Below, piece after piece: positions 17,285 to 26,515 of a stretch of 38,179 bases of DNA. Origin of the DNA: Marinitoga hydrogenitolerans DSM 16785 (GTDB taxonomy: Bacteria; Thermotogota; Thermotogae; Petrotogales; Petrotogaceae); contig NZ_FQUI01000019.1 in the NCBI RefSeq assembly GCF_900129175.1, forward strand, positions 1 to 38,179, given 5' to 3'. Position 1 is the first letter of the stretch; each line of letters opens with the position of its first letter. The notes beneath the pieces are model-generated. The model worked only from the letters and a program-made list of their open reading frames with translations, was not told the origin of the DNA and made no database searches. Both the position numbers and the translations under genes were made by a program.

Positions 17285-18634
17285 GTGAAATTTTATATAA
17301 AAACATTTGGATGTCAGATGAATGTTAATGAATCTGAGATTATGACAGGTATTTTGGAAAAAGAGGGCTTCGAATGGACAGAAAATCCACAAGAAGCTGA
17401 TTTTATAGTATTAAACAGTTGTGCCGTTAGAGGAAAAGCAGAACATAAATTATATGGTGCAATTGGTCAATATGAAAAATTGAAGAAAAAGAAAAAAGAA
17501 TTAATTATAGCAGTTGGTGGTTGTGTTGCTGAAAAAGAGAAAGAAAGTATATTAAATAGATTTCATGGAGTGAATTTTGTTTTTGGTACAAGGAATTATA
17601 TGGAAATTAATAATTTTTATTTTAAGGCTAAAAGTGGAAAAAGATTTGCTGATTTTACAGATAAATTTGAAGATATTACTGCAAATTTGCCAAAACATCC
17701 ATATAGTAAACATCATGGTTGGATAAATATAATATATGGATGTAATAAATATTGTACATATTGTATAGTACCTTATACAAGGCATTTTGAAAAAAGTAGA
17801 CCTGTTGAAGATATTATTAAAGAGGTGGAATATTACAATAATAATAATTATAGAGAAATTACTTTTTTGGGTCAAAATGTAGATTCATATGGAAAAGACT
17901 TTGGTGATGGAAATCCTAAATTGGATATATTAATAAAAGAAGCTTCAAAGTTCGAATCTATTAAAAGAATATGGTTTTTGACTTCATATCCCACAGATAT
18001 TACTGAAAAATTAATAAATGAAGTTGCAAATAATCCAAAAGCAGCTAAAAATTTCCATTTGCCAGTTCAAGCTGGAAGTAACGAAATATTGCGTAAAATG
18101 AACAGAAGATACACGAAAGAATTTTATATAGAATTGTTAGATAAAATAAAGAGTAAAGTTCCACAAGTTACCATTTCTGGAGATATTATTGTTGGATTTC
18201 CTGGAGAAACAGATGAAGATTTTATGGAAACAGTAGATTTAGTTAAAAAGGCAAGATATGAAAGATTGAACTTAGCAGAATATTCACCAAGAGAAGGGAC
18301 AATTTCTGCTAAATATTATGAAGATGATGTTCCGAAAAAAATAAAAAACAAAAGATTTCAATATTTAATGAATATTCAAAAACAAATTAACCACGAAGAA
18401 AATGAGAAATATTTAGATAAAGTTGTTATGGTAATTCAAGAAGGAAAAATAAAATCTGGAGCTTATTTAGGAAGAACAATAAATAATAAAGTTGTAATTT
18501 TTGAAAGCAATGAGAGTCTAATCGGAAGGTTTGTGAAAATTAAAATTAATAAGATATCAGCAGGACCATTATATGGTGAAATTATTTCTAAAGAAAATGA
18601 AAATAAATTTGAAAGTATAGAAGTCTTTATATAA
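17285..18634 (+). CDS. miaB: tRNA-2-methylthio-N6-adenosine synthase MiaB
   Basis: This radical SAM enzyme adds a methylthio group to i6A37 of tRNAs reading UNN codons. It carries the N-terminal cluster cysteines (FGCQMN, SCAVR, GGCVAE) and the radical SAM motif CNKYCTYC, with a C-terminal TRAM domain from about residue 380. Length 449. The GTG at 17285 lies 7 bases from AGGAGG; the GTG at 17279 is only 1 base away and is rejected. The gene ends inside the long hairpin shared with the convergent HD-GYP gene. Confidence 0.95.
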   Translation: MKFYIKTFGCQMNVNESEIMTGILEKEGFEWTENPQEADFIVLNSCAVRGKAEHKLYGAIGQYEKLKKKKKELIIAVGGCVAEKEKESILNRFHGVNFVFGTRNYMEINNFYFKAKSGKRFADFTDKFEDITANLPKHPYSKHHGWINIIYGCNKYCTYCIVPYTRHFEKSRPVEDIIKEVEYYNNNNYREITFLGQNVDSYGKDFGDGNPKLDILIKEASKFESIKRIWFLTSYPTDITEKLINEVANNPKAAKNFHLPVQAGSNEILRKMNRRYTKEFYIELLDKIKSKVPQVTISGDIIVGFPGETDEDFMETVDLVKKARYERLNLAEYSPREGTISAKYYEDDVPKKIKNKRFQYLMNIQKQINHEENEKYLDKVVMVIQEGKIKSGAYLGRTINNKVVIFESNESLIGRFVKIKINKISAGPLYGEIISKENENKFESIEVFI

Positions 18635-18666
18635 CAATAGTCCGGTTATTCCGGACTATTGTTATA
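18630..18666. terminator. Shared terminator-like hairpin of miaB and HD-GYP gene
   Basis: A perfect 16-bp stem (18630-18645 with 18651-18666) with a TTATT loop lies between two convergent genes and contains both stop codons. Neither strand has a good T run after the stem, so termination may depend on the stability of the stem or on convergent transcription. Confidence 0.75.
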
Positions 18667-19552
18667 TAAACTCCTCTTTTGATAAATATTCTTTTAAAAA
18701 GTTAGCAAATTGTTTCCCAATTTCAGGGTCAAATTTTTTATTTAAATTAAATTTAATATACTCAATAGCTTCTTGGGGAGATAATATTCCAAAATGTTCA
18801 GATGTTGCTGTATGTGTTGCCCAATCAAACCAGTCAATAATTCCAATAAACCGAGCTAAATATGGTATTTCTTCTTTTTTTAAATGATCAGGATAGCCGG
18901 TGCCATCCCAATGCTCATGGTGAGATCTTACAACATCCATGGCATACCAGAGTTCTTTTCTGTTTGATAAAAAGATAGAGCCAGCAATAGTATGTTCTAA
19001 GTCCCATTCTTCAAGATCATAAACACGAGTTTTGGAAAAAAGCATTAATTGTTCTATTCCTATTCTACCGATATCGTGTAACATAGCAACGTCATAAATA
19101 AGATTTATTTCATCTTTAGATTTTCCTAAATAGTCAGCGAATTTTTTAGCATAATAAGCTACTCTTTGGGTATGGCTCATACTACTTTTTTTATCTTCAA
19201 CTTCAAATAGAACAATTAGATTTTTTATAAATTCCCCAACTTCTTTTCTTTTTTCTTCCAGTAAATATAAAAGTTCAAAAGGTTCTTCATTAAATACTTT
19301 TGATAATAATTTTAATAGTAGTATCTGAAAATTCTCAATAGAAAAATCCATTGTTATAATCTCGATATCATTTTCAATTAGTTTTAAAACTTCTTTTTCT
19401 AATAGAATATAAGGTTTATCGATATTAGCTTTTTTGTTAGAAATAATTATCTTAGCATTATTAATATTAGATATGTAATCAAAAATAAATATATTTAATA
19501 AATCTTTTGATAAGTTAGTGGAATCGTAAATTTTATATTTGTTAAAGGGCAT
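18662..19552 (-). CDS. HD-GYP domain protein, probable c-di-GMP phosphodiesterase
   Basis: The 296-residue protein has an unrecognised N-terminal region (1-110) and an HD-GYP domain. Visible are H127, H159-D160 in MLHDIGRIGI, H187, the HHEHWDGTGYP stretch (211-221) and D240/D243. Most HD-GYP proteins have HDIGK; here it is HDIGR. Family members degrade cyclic di-GMP. The N-terminus could be a decayed receiver or sensor, but I cannot identify it. GGAGGTCATAAA precedes the ATG at 19552. The upstream gap holds TATAAT boxes on the minus strand (19591-19586 and 19583-19578) without a good -35. Confidence 0.87.
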   Translation of the reverse strand: MPFNKYKIYDSTNLSKDLLNIFIFDYISNINNAKIIISNKKANIDKPYILLEKEVLKLIENDIEIITMDFSIENFQILLLKLLSKVFNEEPFELLYLLEEKRKEVGEFIKNLIVLFEVEDKKSSMSHTQRVAYYAKKFADYLGKSKDEINLIYDVAMLHDIGRIGIEQLMLFSKTRVYDLEEWDLEHTIAGSIFLSNRKELWYAMDVVRSHHEHWDGTGYPDHLKKEEIPYLARFIGIIDWFDWATHTATSEHFGILSPQEAIEYIKFNLNKKFDPEIGKQFANFLKEYLSKEEFI

Positions 19553-19666
19553 TTTATGACCTCCTTCCCCCGCTTGTATTATATAATTATAACATAAAAA
19601 ATTCTGAAAAAAAAGAAATATAAAAAAATATAGGTAGAAAAATAATAATTAGAAATGAAAAATAAC

Positions 19667-19695
19667 TTGACATTTTAAAATAAAAAATATATAAT
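19667..19695 (+). promoter_or_regulatory. Consensus promoter of tRNA-Thr
   Basis: TTGACA (19667-19672), exactly 17 bases, then TATAAT (19690-19695). Both boxes match the vegetative consensus completely. The tRNA begins 15 bases after the -10 box, so the transcript leader is only about 8 bases. Confidence 0.92.
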
Positions 19696-19709
19696 ATCTT
19701 TTGGTATTT

Positions 19710-19784
19710 GCCGGTGTAGCTCAACGGTAGAGCGGCTCATTCGTAATGAGTAGGTTGGGGGTTCAAGTCCCTTCACCGGCTCCA
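19710..19784 (+). tRNA. tRNA-Thr (anticodon CGU)
   Basis: A 75-base gene that folds into the full cloverleaf: acceptor GCCGGTG with CACCGGC, D arm GCTC-GAGC, anticodon stem GCTCA-TGAGT with loop TTCGTAA (anticodon CGT), T arm GGGGG-CCCTT with loop TTCAAGT, discriminator T and an encoded CCA. It reads ACG, a rare codon in such an AT-rich genome. The CCA is part of the gene. Confidence 0.95.
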
Positions 19785-19795
19785 AATTTGTTATT

Positions 19796-19827
19796 AAGAT
19801 TCTCCTTAAAGGAGAATCTTTTTTATT
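19796..19827 (+). terminator. Terminator of tRNA-Thr
   Basis: AAGATTCTCC (19796-19805) pairs with GGAGAATCTT (19811-19820) around TTAAA, followed by TTTTATT. It separates the tRNA from tilS. Confidence 0.88.
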
Positions 19828-19857
19828 TATTATATAACATATATTAAAAAAATATGA

Positions 19858-19863
19858 TATAAT
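19858..19863 (+). promoter_or_regulatory. Possible -10 box of the tilS operon
   Basis: TATAAT 29 bases before the tilS ATG, downstream of the tRNA terminator, where a new promoter is expected. At 17 bases spacing the -35 would be TAACAT, a poor match, so confidence is limited. Confidence 0.4.
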
Positions 19864-19891
19864 TAACAAGTAAGAGATAGGAGATGTAAGA

Positions 19892-20842
19892 ATGAAAATA
19901 GAGTATGAAGTATTAAAATTCATAAAAAAATATGATATGTATGAAGATGGAGACAGAATATTATTAGGAGTTTCTGGTGGAAGAGACTCTATGGTAATGT
20001 TAGATATATTGCATAAGTTAAAAGATAATTTAGGGATTTCATTAGGAGTTGCACATTTTAATCATTCTTTAAGAGAAACATCAGATGAAGAAGAATTGTT
20101 TGTTAAAAGCGAATGTAGAAAAAGAAGTCTTCCTTTTTATTCGAAAAAGGAAGATGTTAAGAAATACGCATTAGAGAATAAAATAGGCATAGAAGAAGCT
20201 GCAAGAGAGTTAAGATATAATTTTTTTAATGAACTTTTAGAAGCTAAACGTTATGATAAAATAGCAATAGCTCATTATTCGAAAGATTTGTCTGAGACGG
20301 TTATATATAGATTAGTGAAGGGAACAGGTATTTTGGGAATAGGAGGAATATTACCAATATACAAAAATGTTACAAGACCGATATTGAGTTTAAATTTTGA
20401 AATTTTAGAAAAATATGTTACAATTAACAATGTTAAATATATTGTAGATGAATCAAATTTTGATACGAAATATATAAGAAATAAGATTAGGCATGAGATT
20501 TTACCAAAATTTCATGAGATAAATGAGCAATATGAAGATGCTATTTTTAGATTTGCAGAAATCACGTGGGAATATAGAAAATATTTAGAGGTTATATATA
20601 ATGAAAGAGTTAAAATTGAAGGGAATATATATAAGATTTTAATAAAAAAAGATTTTTTAGATAAAGAAATTTTAAGAATGATTTTTTTAAATTTAGGACA
20701 ATTTCCTCCATCAAAATTAGAAGTTGAAAAAATCTTATCTATGAAATCCAAAGGAAAAAGAAAAATTAATAATCTATTTTTAGAAAAAGAAAAAAATATG
20801 CTCTATATATCGAAGGAGGTAAATACTCTTGGCGGAGAATAA
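19892..20842 (+). CDS. tilS: tRNA(Ile)-lysidine synthase, short form
   Basis: TilS adds lysine to C34 of tRNA-Ile(CAU) so that it reads AUA, a very common codon here. The ATP-binding PP-loop SGGRDS is at 28-33, and HFNHSLRE, IGIEEAARELRYNFF and the YIRNKIRHEILP stretch follow. The 316 residues lack the long C-terminal part of the E. coli or B. subtilis enzymes, like the Aquifex type. AGGAGATG precedes the ATG. It overlaps ftsH by 14 bases, an arrangement common in bacteria. Confidence 0.94.
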   Translation: MKIEYEVLKFIKKYDMYEDGDRILLGVSGGRDSMVMLDILHKLKDNLGISLGVAHFNHSLRETSDEEELFVKSECRKRSLPFYSKKEDVKKYALENKIGIEEAARELRYNFFNELLEAKRYDKIAIAHYSKDLSETVIYRLVKGTGILGIGGILPIYKNVTRPILSLNFEILEKYVTINNVKYIVDESNFDTKYIRNKIRHEILPKFHEINEQYEDAIFRFAEITWEYRKYLEVIYNERVKIEGNIYKILIKKDFLDKEILRMIFLNLGQFPPSKLEVEKILSMKSKGKRKINNLFLEKEKNMLYISKEVNTLGGE

Positions 20843-22718
20843 AAATAATAAAAATAACGACAAAAAAAGGTTATTAGGAGTTATAACAGTATATCTTATA
20901 ATTGGTTTAATTATATTTTTTATAATTAGAGGTATGACAGTAGATACAACGAGTTTAACAATTAGCTATACAGAATTTGTTGATTTAGTTGATAGAGGGA
21001 AAATATCAAAAGTTTTGGTTAAAGATACAGGTAGTTTGAGTATAAAAACAATTGACGGTCAAACATATGAATTGTTTGCACCAATATTGCTTAGAGATGC
21101 TAATTTTATTGACAAACTAATAGAAAAGAATATAGAAGTGGATTTTAAACAGGATGTTACTTCTGGGTGGTTATATGGAATTTTAAGTTACGTCATACCA
21201 TTTATTATCTTAATATTCTTATGGATGATAATGTTAAGACCATTAACTGGTAGAGGACCACAAGGAATGAATTTTACAAAGAGTCCTGCAAGAAAGTATG
21301 ATCCAGAAAAAGAAAGAGTAACTTTTGATGATGTTGCAGGTGTAGATGAAGCAAGAGAAGAGTTAGACGATATTGTGAAATTCTTAAAAAATCCTCAAGT
21401 GTTTAATAAAATTGGAGCAAGGATGCCAAAAGGAATTTTATTAGTAGGACCTCCCGGTACAGGAAAAACATTAATAGCTAGAGCTGTTGCAGGTGAAGCG
21501 AGGGTTCCTTTTTTCTATATCAGTGGTTCTGATTTTGTTGAATTATTTGTAGGTGTAGGTGCTGCCAGAGTGAGAGATTTATTTACTCAGGCTAAAGCAA
21601 ATGCTCCTGCGATAATTTTTATAGATGAAATTGATGCGGTTGGAAGGCAAAGAGGTGCAGGTTTAGGTGGAGGACATGATGAAAGAGAACAAACGTTAAA
21701 CCAGCTGTTGGTAGAGATGGATGGTTTTGATCCTAGAGCTGGAATAATTATTATGGCAGCTACAAACAGACCAGATATATTAGATAAAGCACTATTAAGG
21801 CCTGGAAGATTTGATAAGAAAATAATTCTTGATATGCCTGATGTAAAGGGTAGAGAACAAATATTGAAGATACATATGAAAGGGAAACCCATTTCACCAA
21901 ATATTGATATAGAAGTGTTAGCAAGAAGAACTCCGGGTTTTTCAGGAGCAGATTTGGAAAATTTAATTAATGAAGCAGCATTGTTATCAGCAAGAAAAGG
22001 TAAGAAAATTATTGAAATGGATGAATTAGAAGAAGCAATAGATAGAGTTATAGCAGGACCAGCAAGAAAAAGCAGGATAATCTCTAAAAAGACAAGGAAA
22101 ATTATAGCTTATCATGAATTGGGTCATGCAATTGTGGGCGCATTACTCCCAAATGCAGATCCTGTACATAAAGTTACAATAGTACCAAGAGGTCATCAAG
22201 CTTTAGGCTTTACATTGCAGTTACCTTTAGAAGATAAGTATTTAATGACAAAAGAAGAAATATTGGATAGGATTACAGGTATATTAGGTGGTAGAGCGGC
22301 GGAAGAGTTAGTATTTAACCAAATCACGAGTGGTGCTGCAAATGATTTACAAAAGGCAACAGAATATGCAAGGATTATGATATTAAAATTTGGTATGAGT
22401 GAAAGACTTGGACCTATAGCCTGGGGGTCTGAGGAAGAAGAAGTATTTCTTGGTAAAGAATTGGCCAAAATGAAAAATTATAGTGAAGAAACAGCTAGTG
22501 AAATAGATAATGAAATAAAAAGAATTATAATAGAGTCATATGATAAAGCTAAGAAAATATTAGAGGAAAATGAAGATAAATTGCATGAAATAGCCAAAGT
22601 TTTACTTGAAAAAGAAACTTTAAGTGGGGAAGAATTGAACGAAATGTTAGGAGTGAAAAAAAACGGATCCTCAATTGAGGAGGTGGGAGATAATGGAGGT
22701 GAGTTGGGAAAAGATTAA
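20829..22718 (+). CDS. ftsH: ATP-dependent zinc metalloprotease FtsH
   Basis: Membrane AAA protease that degrades misfolded membrane proteins and regulators. Two membrane segments (about 15-34 and 117-137) flank a short outer domain. Walker A GPPGTGKT (207-214), Walker B IIFIDEID (262-269), and the zinc site HELGH (429-433) are intact. Length 629 is normal. The start is a TTG at 20829 inside the end of tilS, with GGAGG 9 bases before it. The end overlaps the following thioesterase-like gene by 26 bases. Confidence 0.97.
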   Translation: MAENKNNKNNDKKRLLGVITVYLIIGLIIFFIIRGMTVDTTSLTISYTEFVDLVDRGKISKVLVKDTGSLSIKTIDGQTYELFAPILLRDANFIDKLIEKNIEVDFKQDVTSGWLYGILSYVIPFIILIFLWMIMLRPLTGRGPQGMNFTKSPARKYDPEKERVTFDDVAGVDEAREELDDIVKFLKNPQVFNKIGARMPKGILLVGPPGTGKTLIARAVAGEARVPFFYISGSDFVELFVGVGAARVRDLFTQAKANAPAIIFIDEIDAVGRQRGAGLGGGHDEREQTLNQLLVEMDGFDPRAGIIIMAATNRPDILDKALLRPGRFDKKIILDMPDVKGREQILKIHMKGKPISPNIDIEVLARRTPGFSGADLENLINEAALLSARKGKKIIEMDELEEAIDRVIAGPARKSRIISKKTRKIIAYHELGHAIVGALLPNADPVHKVTIVPRGHQALGFTLQLPLEDKYLMTKEEILDRITGILGGRAAEELVFNQITSGAANDLQKATEYARIMILKFGMSERLGPIAWGSEEEEVFLGKELAKMKNYSEETASEIDNEIKRIIIESYDKAKKILEENEDKLHEIAKVLLEKETLSGEELNEMLGVKKNGSSIEEVGDNGGELGKD

Positions 22719-23115
22719 GGAATTAGAAGGTAAAGAATTTAATTATTCATTTAGTGTGAATGATGAAAGTTTTTTATGGTCTGAAAAGGAAGAATATAAA
22801 GATTTTCATTTATTATCTACTACAGCGTTATTAGAAGAAATATTTAGAGCATCAACAGAAATTTTAGAACCTTATATTCCAGAACATGTTGCCGTAGTAT
22901 CTTCTGCAAAAATCAATCATATAGCCCCGACACCATATGGGTTTAAGGTTTTTATGAAAATAAAAATCATATATGTAAAAGGGAATAAAATTAAATTTTC
23001 AGCTGACGTTTATGATGAAATTGAAAAAATAGCTCAAGCTGAATTTAAAAAATTTATAGTTAATAAGAATGCTCTAAAAAGAAAAAATAATGAAAAATCA
23101 TCAAAATTAATTTAA
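22693..23115 (+). CDS. Hotdog-fold thioesterase, FlK-like
   Basis: A 140-residue single hotdog domain. The pattern STTALLEEIFRAS, then INHIAPTPYGFKV with H76, resembles fluoroacetyl-CoA thioesterase (FlK) family proteins, which use Thr, Glu and His. Candidates here are T43 or T44, E48 or E49, and H76. The real substrate is probably another acyl-CoA or acyl-ACP and is unknown. The ATG at 22693 is chosen over the TTG at 22675 because GGAGG and GGGAG lie just upstream. It overlaps ftsH and is followed after 28 bases by the response regulator. Confidence 0.75.
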   Translation: MEVSWEKIKELEGKEFNYSFSVNDESFLWSEKEEYKDFHLLSTTALLEEIFRASTEILEPYIPEHVAVVSSAKINHIAPTPYGFKVFMKIKIIYVKGNKIKFSADVYDEIEKIAQAEFKKFIVNKNALKRKNNEKSSKLI

Positions 23116-23143
23116 AAAGCATATTTCGAAGGGAGGAACAAAA

Positions 23144-23875
23144 ATGGGTAAAAGAGTTATTATGATTATCGAAGATGATCCAGCTATTTCCGAAATGTTG
23201 AACTTCAATCTAACAAAGGAAGGTTATGACATTATTTTAGCTTCAGATGCTGATGAAGCGGTGAAAATGATTGAAGAAAAAGAGGTAGATTTCTTTATTG
23301 TTGATATTATGCTTCCAGGTTCTATGGATGGATTCGATTTTATTAGAACTGTAAAAAGCAATGAAAAATTTAAGAATGCACCAGTGTTAATTTTAAGTGC
23401 TAAGGACGATCCAGCAGATAAAGTGGCAGGTTTAGAACTAGGTAGTGATGATTATGTAACAAAACCTTTTAATGTAAGAGAATTGATTGCAAGAATAAAA
23501 TCAATATTTAGAAGACAACAACAAGCAATGCAAATAAAAGAAGAGGGTCCAAAGAAAATTGTTGCAAAAGATTTAGAAATTGACACAGAAAGATACGAAG
23601 TTTTAATTAGAGGTAATCCTGTAGAGTTGACACCTTTAGAGTTTGAGTTATTAACATTTTTGGCAAAAAATGAAGGTAAAGTATTTAGCAGAGATGTTTT
23701 ACTTGATAAATTATGGGGATATGATTATTTTGGAGACACACGAACTGTTGATGTTCACATAAGAAGATTAAGAACTAAAATAGAAGAAGACCCATCAAAC
23801 CCAAAATACATTATTACAGTTAGAGGAAAAGGTTATAAATTTAGAGATCCAGGAAAAGAAAAATTAGACTACTAA
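23144..23875 (+). CDS. OmpR/PhoB-family response regulator
   Basis: A 243-residue transcription regulator. The receiver domain has acidic residues E10-D11-D12 and phosphoacceptor D54 (FIVDIMLP), and a KPF motif follows the switch Thr/Ser region. A winged-helix DNA-binding domain follows (LTPLEFELLTFLAKN, then TVDVHIRRLRTKIEEDP and the final RGKGYKF). GGGAGG precedes the ATG. The cognate kinase is the next gene, but an intrinsic terminator lies between the two. The target genes are not visible. Confidence 0.94.
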   Translation: MGKRVIMIIEDDPAISEMLNFNLTKEGYDIILASDADEAVKMIEEKEVDFFIVDIMLPGSMDGFDFIRTVKSNEKFKNAPVLILSAKDDPADKVAGLELGSDDYVTKPFNVRELIARIKSIFRRQQQAMQIKEEGPKKIVAKDLEIDTERYEVLIRGNPVELTPLEFELLTFLAKNEGKVFSRDVLLDKLWGYDYFGDTRTVDVHIRRLRTKIEEDPSNPKYIITVRGKGYKFRDPGKEKLDY

Positions 23876-23880
23876 AAACA

Positions 23881-23910
23881 AAAAGCGGCAGATGAGTCTG
23901 TCGCTTTTTT
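23881..23910 (+). terminator. Terminator between response regulator and kinase
   Basis: AAAAGCGGCAGA (23881-23892) pairs with TCTGTCGCTTTT (23897-23908) with one G-T pair and a TGAG loop, followed by further T. It is 6 bases after the response-regulator stop and 16 bases before the kinase start, so it should lower kinase expression relative to the regulator. Confidence 0.85.
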
Positions 23911-23925
23911 GAAATAGGTGATAAG

Positions 23926-25209
23926 ATGGTTTATTCTTTAATAATAATATTATTATTCATTATAATTTTTTATATATTTTTCTCAAATTATTTAGTAATA
24001 AAAAGAGAAAATAATAAACTTAAGTCTTCCATATCTAAGGTTTTATCAATTAGTGCAAATGATCCAGCAGTTGAATATTTAATACATTCTTTAGAAGAAA
24101 AGATAAATAATTTAAATAAAAAAGTTTTTTTTGAAAAAATAAAAAGAAAGAATATATATTCAGTTTTAAATAATATTTCAGAAGCAATTATGCTTGTGTT
24201 TTATTCTGATGACTCAAATACACTTATTCTTGATTATGCAAATAAGAGCGCTCAAAATCTTTTTGTTACATCAGATTTTTTGGGAAAAACATTGTCAGAA
24301 ATTTTAGAGGATCATAATTTAATAGATATAGTATTAAGAAGTTATCGTTTAGATGAGAATATAAGCGATGAAATAATAGTATATAGTCCAAAAAAATCTT
24401 TTTTTCATTGCGAAATAAAAAAGATTTTTTTAGAATCTGAAAAAAATCAAAATTATAGAATAGTTGTTCTAAGAGATATAACAAAGGAGAAGGAATTAGA
24501 TTTAATGAGACGAGAATTTTTAACTATAATGTCTCATGAGTTGAAAACCCCATTAACAGTAATTCATGGGTATTCTGAAACATTATTGATGAGTGATGAA
24601 AAATTATCCTCTCAAGCATTAAGATTTTTAAATATCATAGAAGATGAATCTTCTAGATTAACAAGGTTAATTAATGATTTATTAGATATTAGTAGATTAG
24701 AAAGGAAAGATTATGAGTATCATTTTAAAGGAATAAATCTTTCCAATCTCTTAAAAAAAATAAATTTAATATTTAACTCTTTGACAAAAGAAATGAATAT
24801 TAATATCTATTTAGATATTAAAGAAGATCTAACTATCATTGGTGACGAAGATAGATTAATGCAAGCTATATACAATATTTTAGATAATGCTGTAAAATTT
24901 ACACATATCAAAGAGTCAGATAAAAAAGAAATATTTATTAGACTATATAGCGAAGACAATGAAGTTATTTTAGAAGTGGAAGATACTGGAATAGGTATTC
25001 CAGAACGTGAAAGAAATAAAATATTTAACCTATTTTATAGAGTTGATAAATCAAGGACAAGACAAGTTCCTGGTACAGGTTTGGGATTATATATAGTGAA
25101 ACAGATATTAGAAAAACATAGGGCATATATTGAAGTTGATAGTGAAGAAAATCAAGGGACATTAGTAAAAATAATTTTTAAGAGGAGGAATAATGATGAG
25201 GCCAGTTGA
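23926..25209 (+). CDS. Membrane sensor histidine kinase (PhoR-like)
   Basis: A 427-residue kinase with one N-terminal membrane segment (about 3-23) and almost no outer domain. A PAS-like region (about 75-185) precedes the HisKA helix with phosphorylated H204 (MSHELKTPL). The ATPase domain has an N box (IYNILDNAVKF), G1 (EDTGIGIP) and the GTGLGLYIVK motif. The layout of one anchor plus PAS suggests sensing in or near the cytoplasm. GGTGATAAG precedes the ATG. The end overlaps the phosphorylase gene by 14-17 bases. Confidence 0.93.
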   Translation: MVYSLIIILLFIIIFYIFFSNYLVIKRENNKLKSSISKVLSISANDPAVEYLIHSLEEKINNLNKKVFFEKIKRKNIYSVLNNISEAIMLVFYSDDSNTLILDYANKSAQNLFVTSDFLGKTLSEILEDHNLIDIVLRSYRLDENISDEIIVYSPKKSFFHCEIKKIFLESEKNQNYRIVVLRDITKEKELDLMRREFLTIMSHELKTPLTVIHGYSETLLMSDEKLSSQALRFLNIIEDESSRLTRLINDLLDISRLERKDYEYHFKGINLSNLLKKINLIFNSLTKEMNINIYLDIKEDLTIIGDEDRLMQAIYNILDNAVKFTHIKESDKKEIFIRLYSEDNEVILEVEDTGIGIPERERNKIFNLFYRVDKSRTRQVPGTGLGLYIVKQILEKHRAYIEVDSEENQGTLVKIIFKRRNNDEAS

Positions 25210-26515
25210 TATAATTTATAAAAAGAGAAATGGAGAAATAAATACAAAAGAAGAAATTGAGTTTATGATAAATGGTTATGTAAATGGACAAGTTCCAGAT
25301 TATCAAATTTCAGCTTGGTTAATGGCGATATTTTTTAATGGAATGACAAAAGAAGAAAGATATCATTTAACAATGGTTATGAGAGATAGCGGAGATACAA
25401 TTGATTTATCAGGGATAAAAGGAATAAAAATTGATAAACACTCAACCGGAGGTGTTGGAGATAAAACAACTTTAGCAGTCGGACCCTTAGTAGCTTCTGC
25501 AGGGTTAAAAGTTTCTAAATTATCTGGAAGAGGATTGGGACATACTGGAGGAACTATTGATAAATTAGAATCAATTCCTGGATTTAAAACAGCGATTTCT
25601 AAAGATGAATTTTTTAAAATCGCAAATGAAGTTGGTATGGTTGTAGCAGGTCAAACAGGAAATATTGCTCCAGCAGATAAAAAAATATATGCATTAAGAG
25701 ATGTGACAGCAACGGTTGATGAAATTTCATTAATATCTGCAAGTATAATGAGTAAAAAATTAGCAGTTCAATCTGATGGTATAGTATTAGATGTAAAAAC
25801 AGGTAGTGGAGCTTTTATGAAAAATATCCCAGATGCAGTTGAATTAGCGAAATCCATGGTAGAAATAGCCGAATTAAACAATAGAAAAATAATAGCATTA
25901 GTTACAAATATGGATCAACCATTAGGAGATAATATTGGTAATTCATTAGAAGTCCTTGAAGCAATTGAAACGTTAAAAGGAAAAGGACCAAAGGATTTTA
26001 CTGATTTATGTGTAGAGTTAGGAGCAAATATGTTAGATTTATCAGGATTATATACTTATGAAGAAGCAAAAGAAATATTAAATAAAAATATTGAAAATGG
26101 CAAAGCTTTAGATATAATGAAAATGTGGATAAAAGCACAAGGTGGTGATGAAAGAGTAGTAGATAATCCTGAAGAAATTTTGCCTATATCAGAAAAAATA
26201 GTTGAATTCAAAGCAGAAAAAGATGGATTTGTTTCTCATATAGATACAGAAAAAGTTGGTATTGCTTCAATGGTTTTAGGAGCAGGAAGAAAAAGAAAAG
26301 AAGATGAAATAGATTTTTCTGTTGGAATTAAAGTATTAAAAAAATTAGGAGCTAAAATATCTAAAGGAGATACAATAGCAAAATTATATATTTCTGAAAA
26401 AAGTAATGTAGAGGAAGCTATAGAGTTATTAAAAGAAGCTTATGAAATCTCAAAAAATCCTCCAAAAGAAGAAAAAATGAAATTGATATATGAAAAAATT
26501 GTAGGAGGTAAATAA
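25196..26515 (+). CDS. pdp: Pyrimidine-nucleoside phosphorylase
   Basis: It splits uridine, thymidine or deoxyuridine with phosphate for salvage. The family signature KHSTGGVGDK is at about 81-90, followed by the GRGLGHTGGTIDKLE stretch and the C-terminal PYNP domain; length 439. Thymidine phosphorylase (DeoA) is closely related. Low-GC and Thermotogales enzymes of this group are usually of the Pdp type with broad use, so I call it Pdp. The ATG at 25196 is 7 bases from GAGGAGG; the ATG at 25193 is also possible. The stop overlaps the next ATG (TAATG). Confidence 0.9.
   Translation: MRPVDIIYKKRNGEINTKEEIEFMINGYVNGQVPDYQISAWLMAIFFNGMTKEERYHLTMVMRDSGDTIDLSGIKGIKIDKHSTGGVGDKTTLAVGPLVASAGLKVSKLSGRGLGHTGGTIDKLESIPGFKTAISKDEFFKIANEVGMVVAGQTGNIAPADKKIYALRDVTATVDEISLISASIMSKKLAVQSDGIVLDVKTGSGAFMKNIPDAVELAKSMVEIAELNNRKIIALVTNMDQPLGDNIGNSLEVLEAIETLKGKGPKDFTDLCVELGANMLDLSGLYTYEEAKEILNKNIENGKALDIMKMWIKAQGGDERVVDNPEEILPISEKIVEFKAEKDGFVSHIDTEKVGIASMVLGAGRKRKEDEIDFSVGIKVLKKLGAKISKGDTIAKLYISEKSNVEEAIELLKEAYEISKNPPKEEKMKLIYEKIVGGK

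Noticed and set aside
17046-17306. Minus-strand frame of Leu-rich protein opposite rpsB
   Set aside because: The Leu runs are simply the complement of the Glu-rich tail of S2. There is no ribosome binding site or family pattern.
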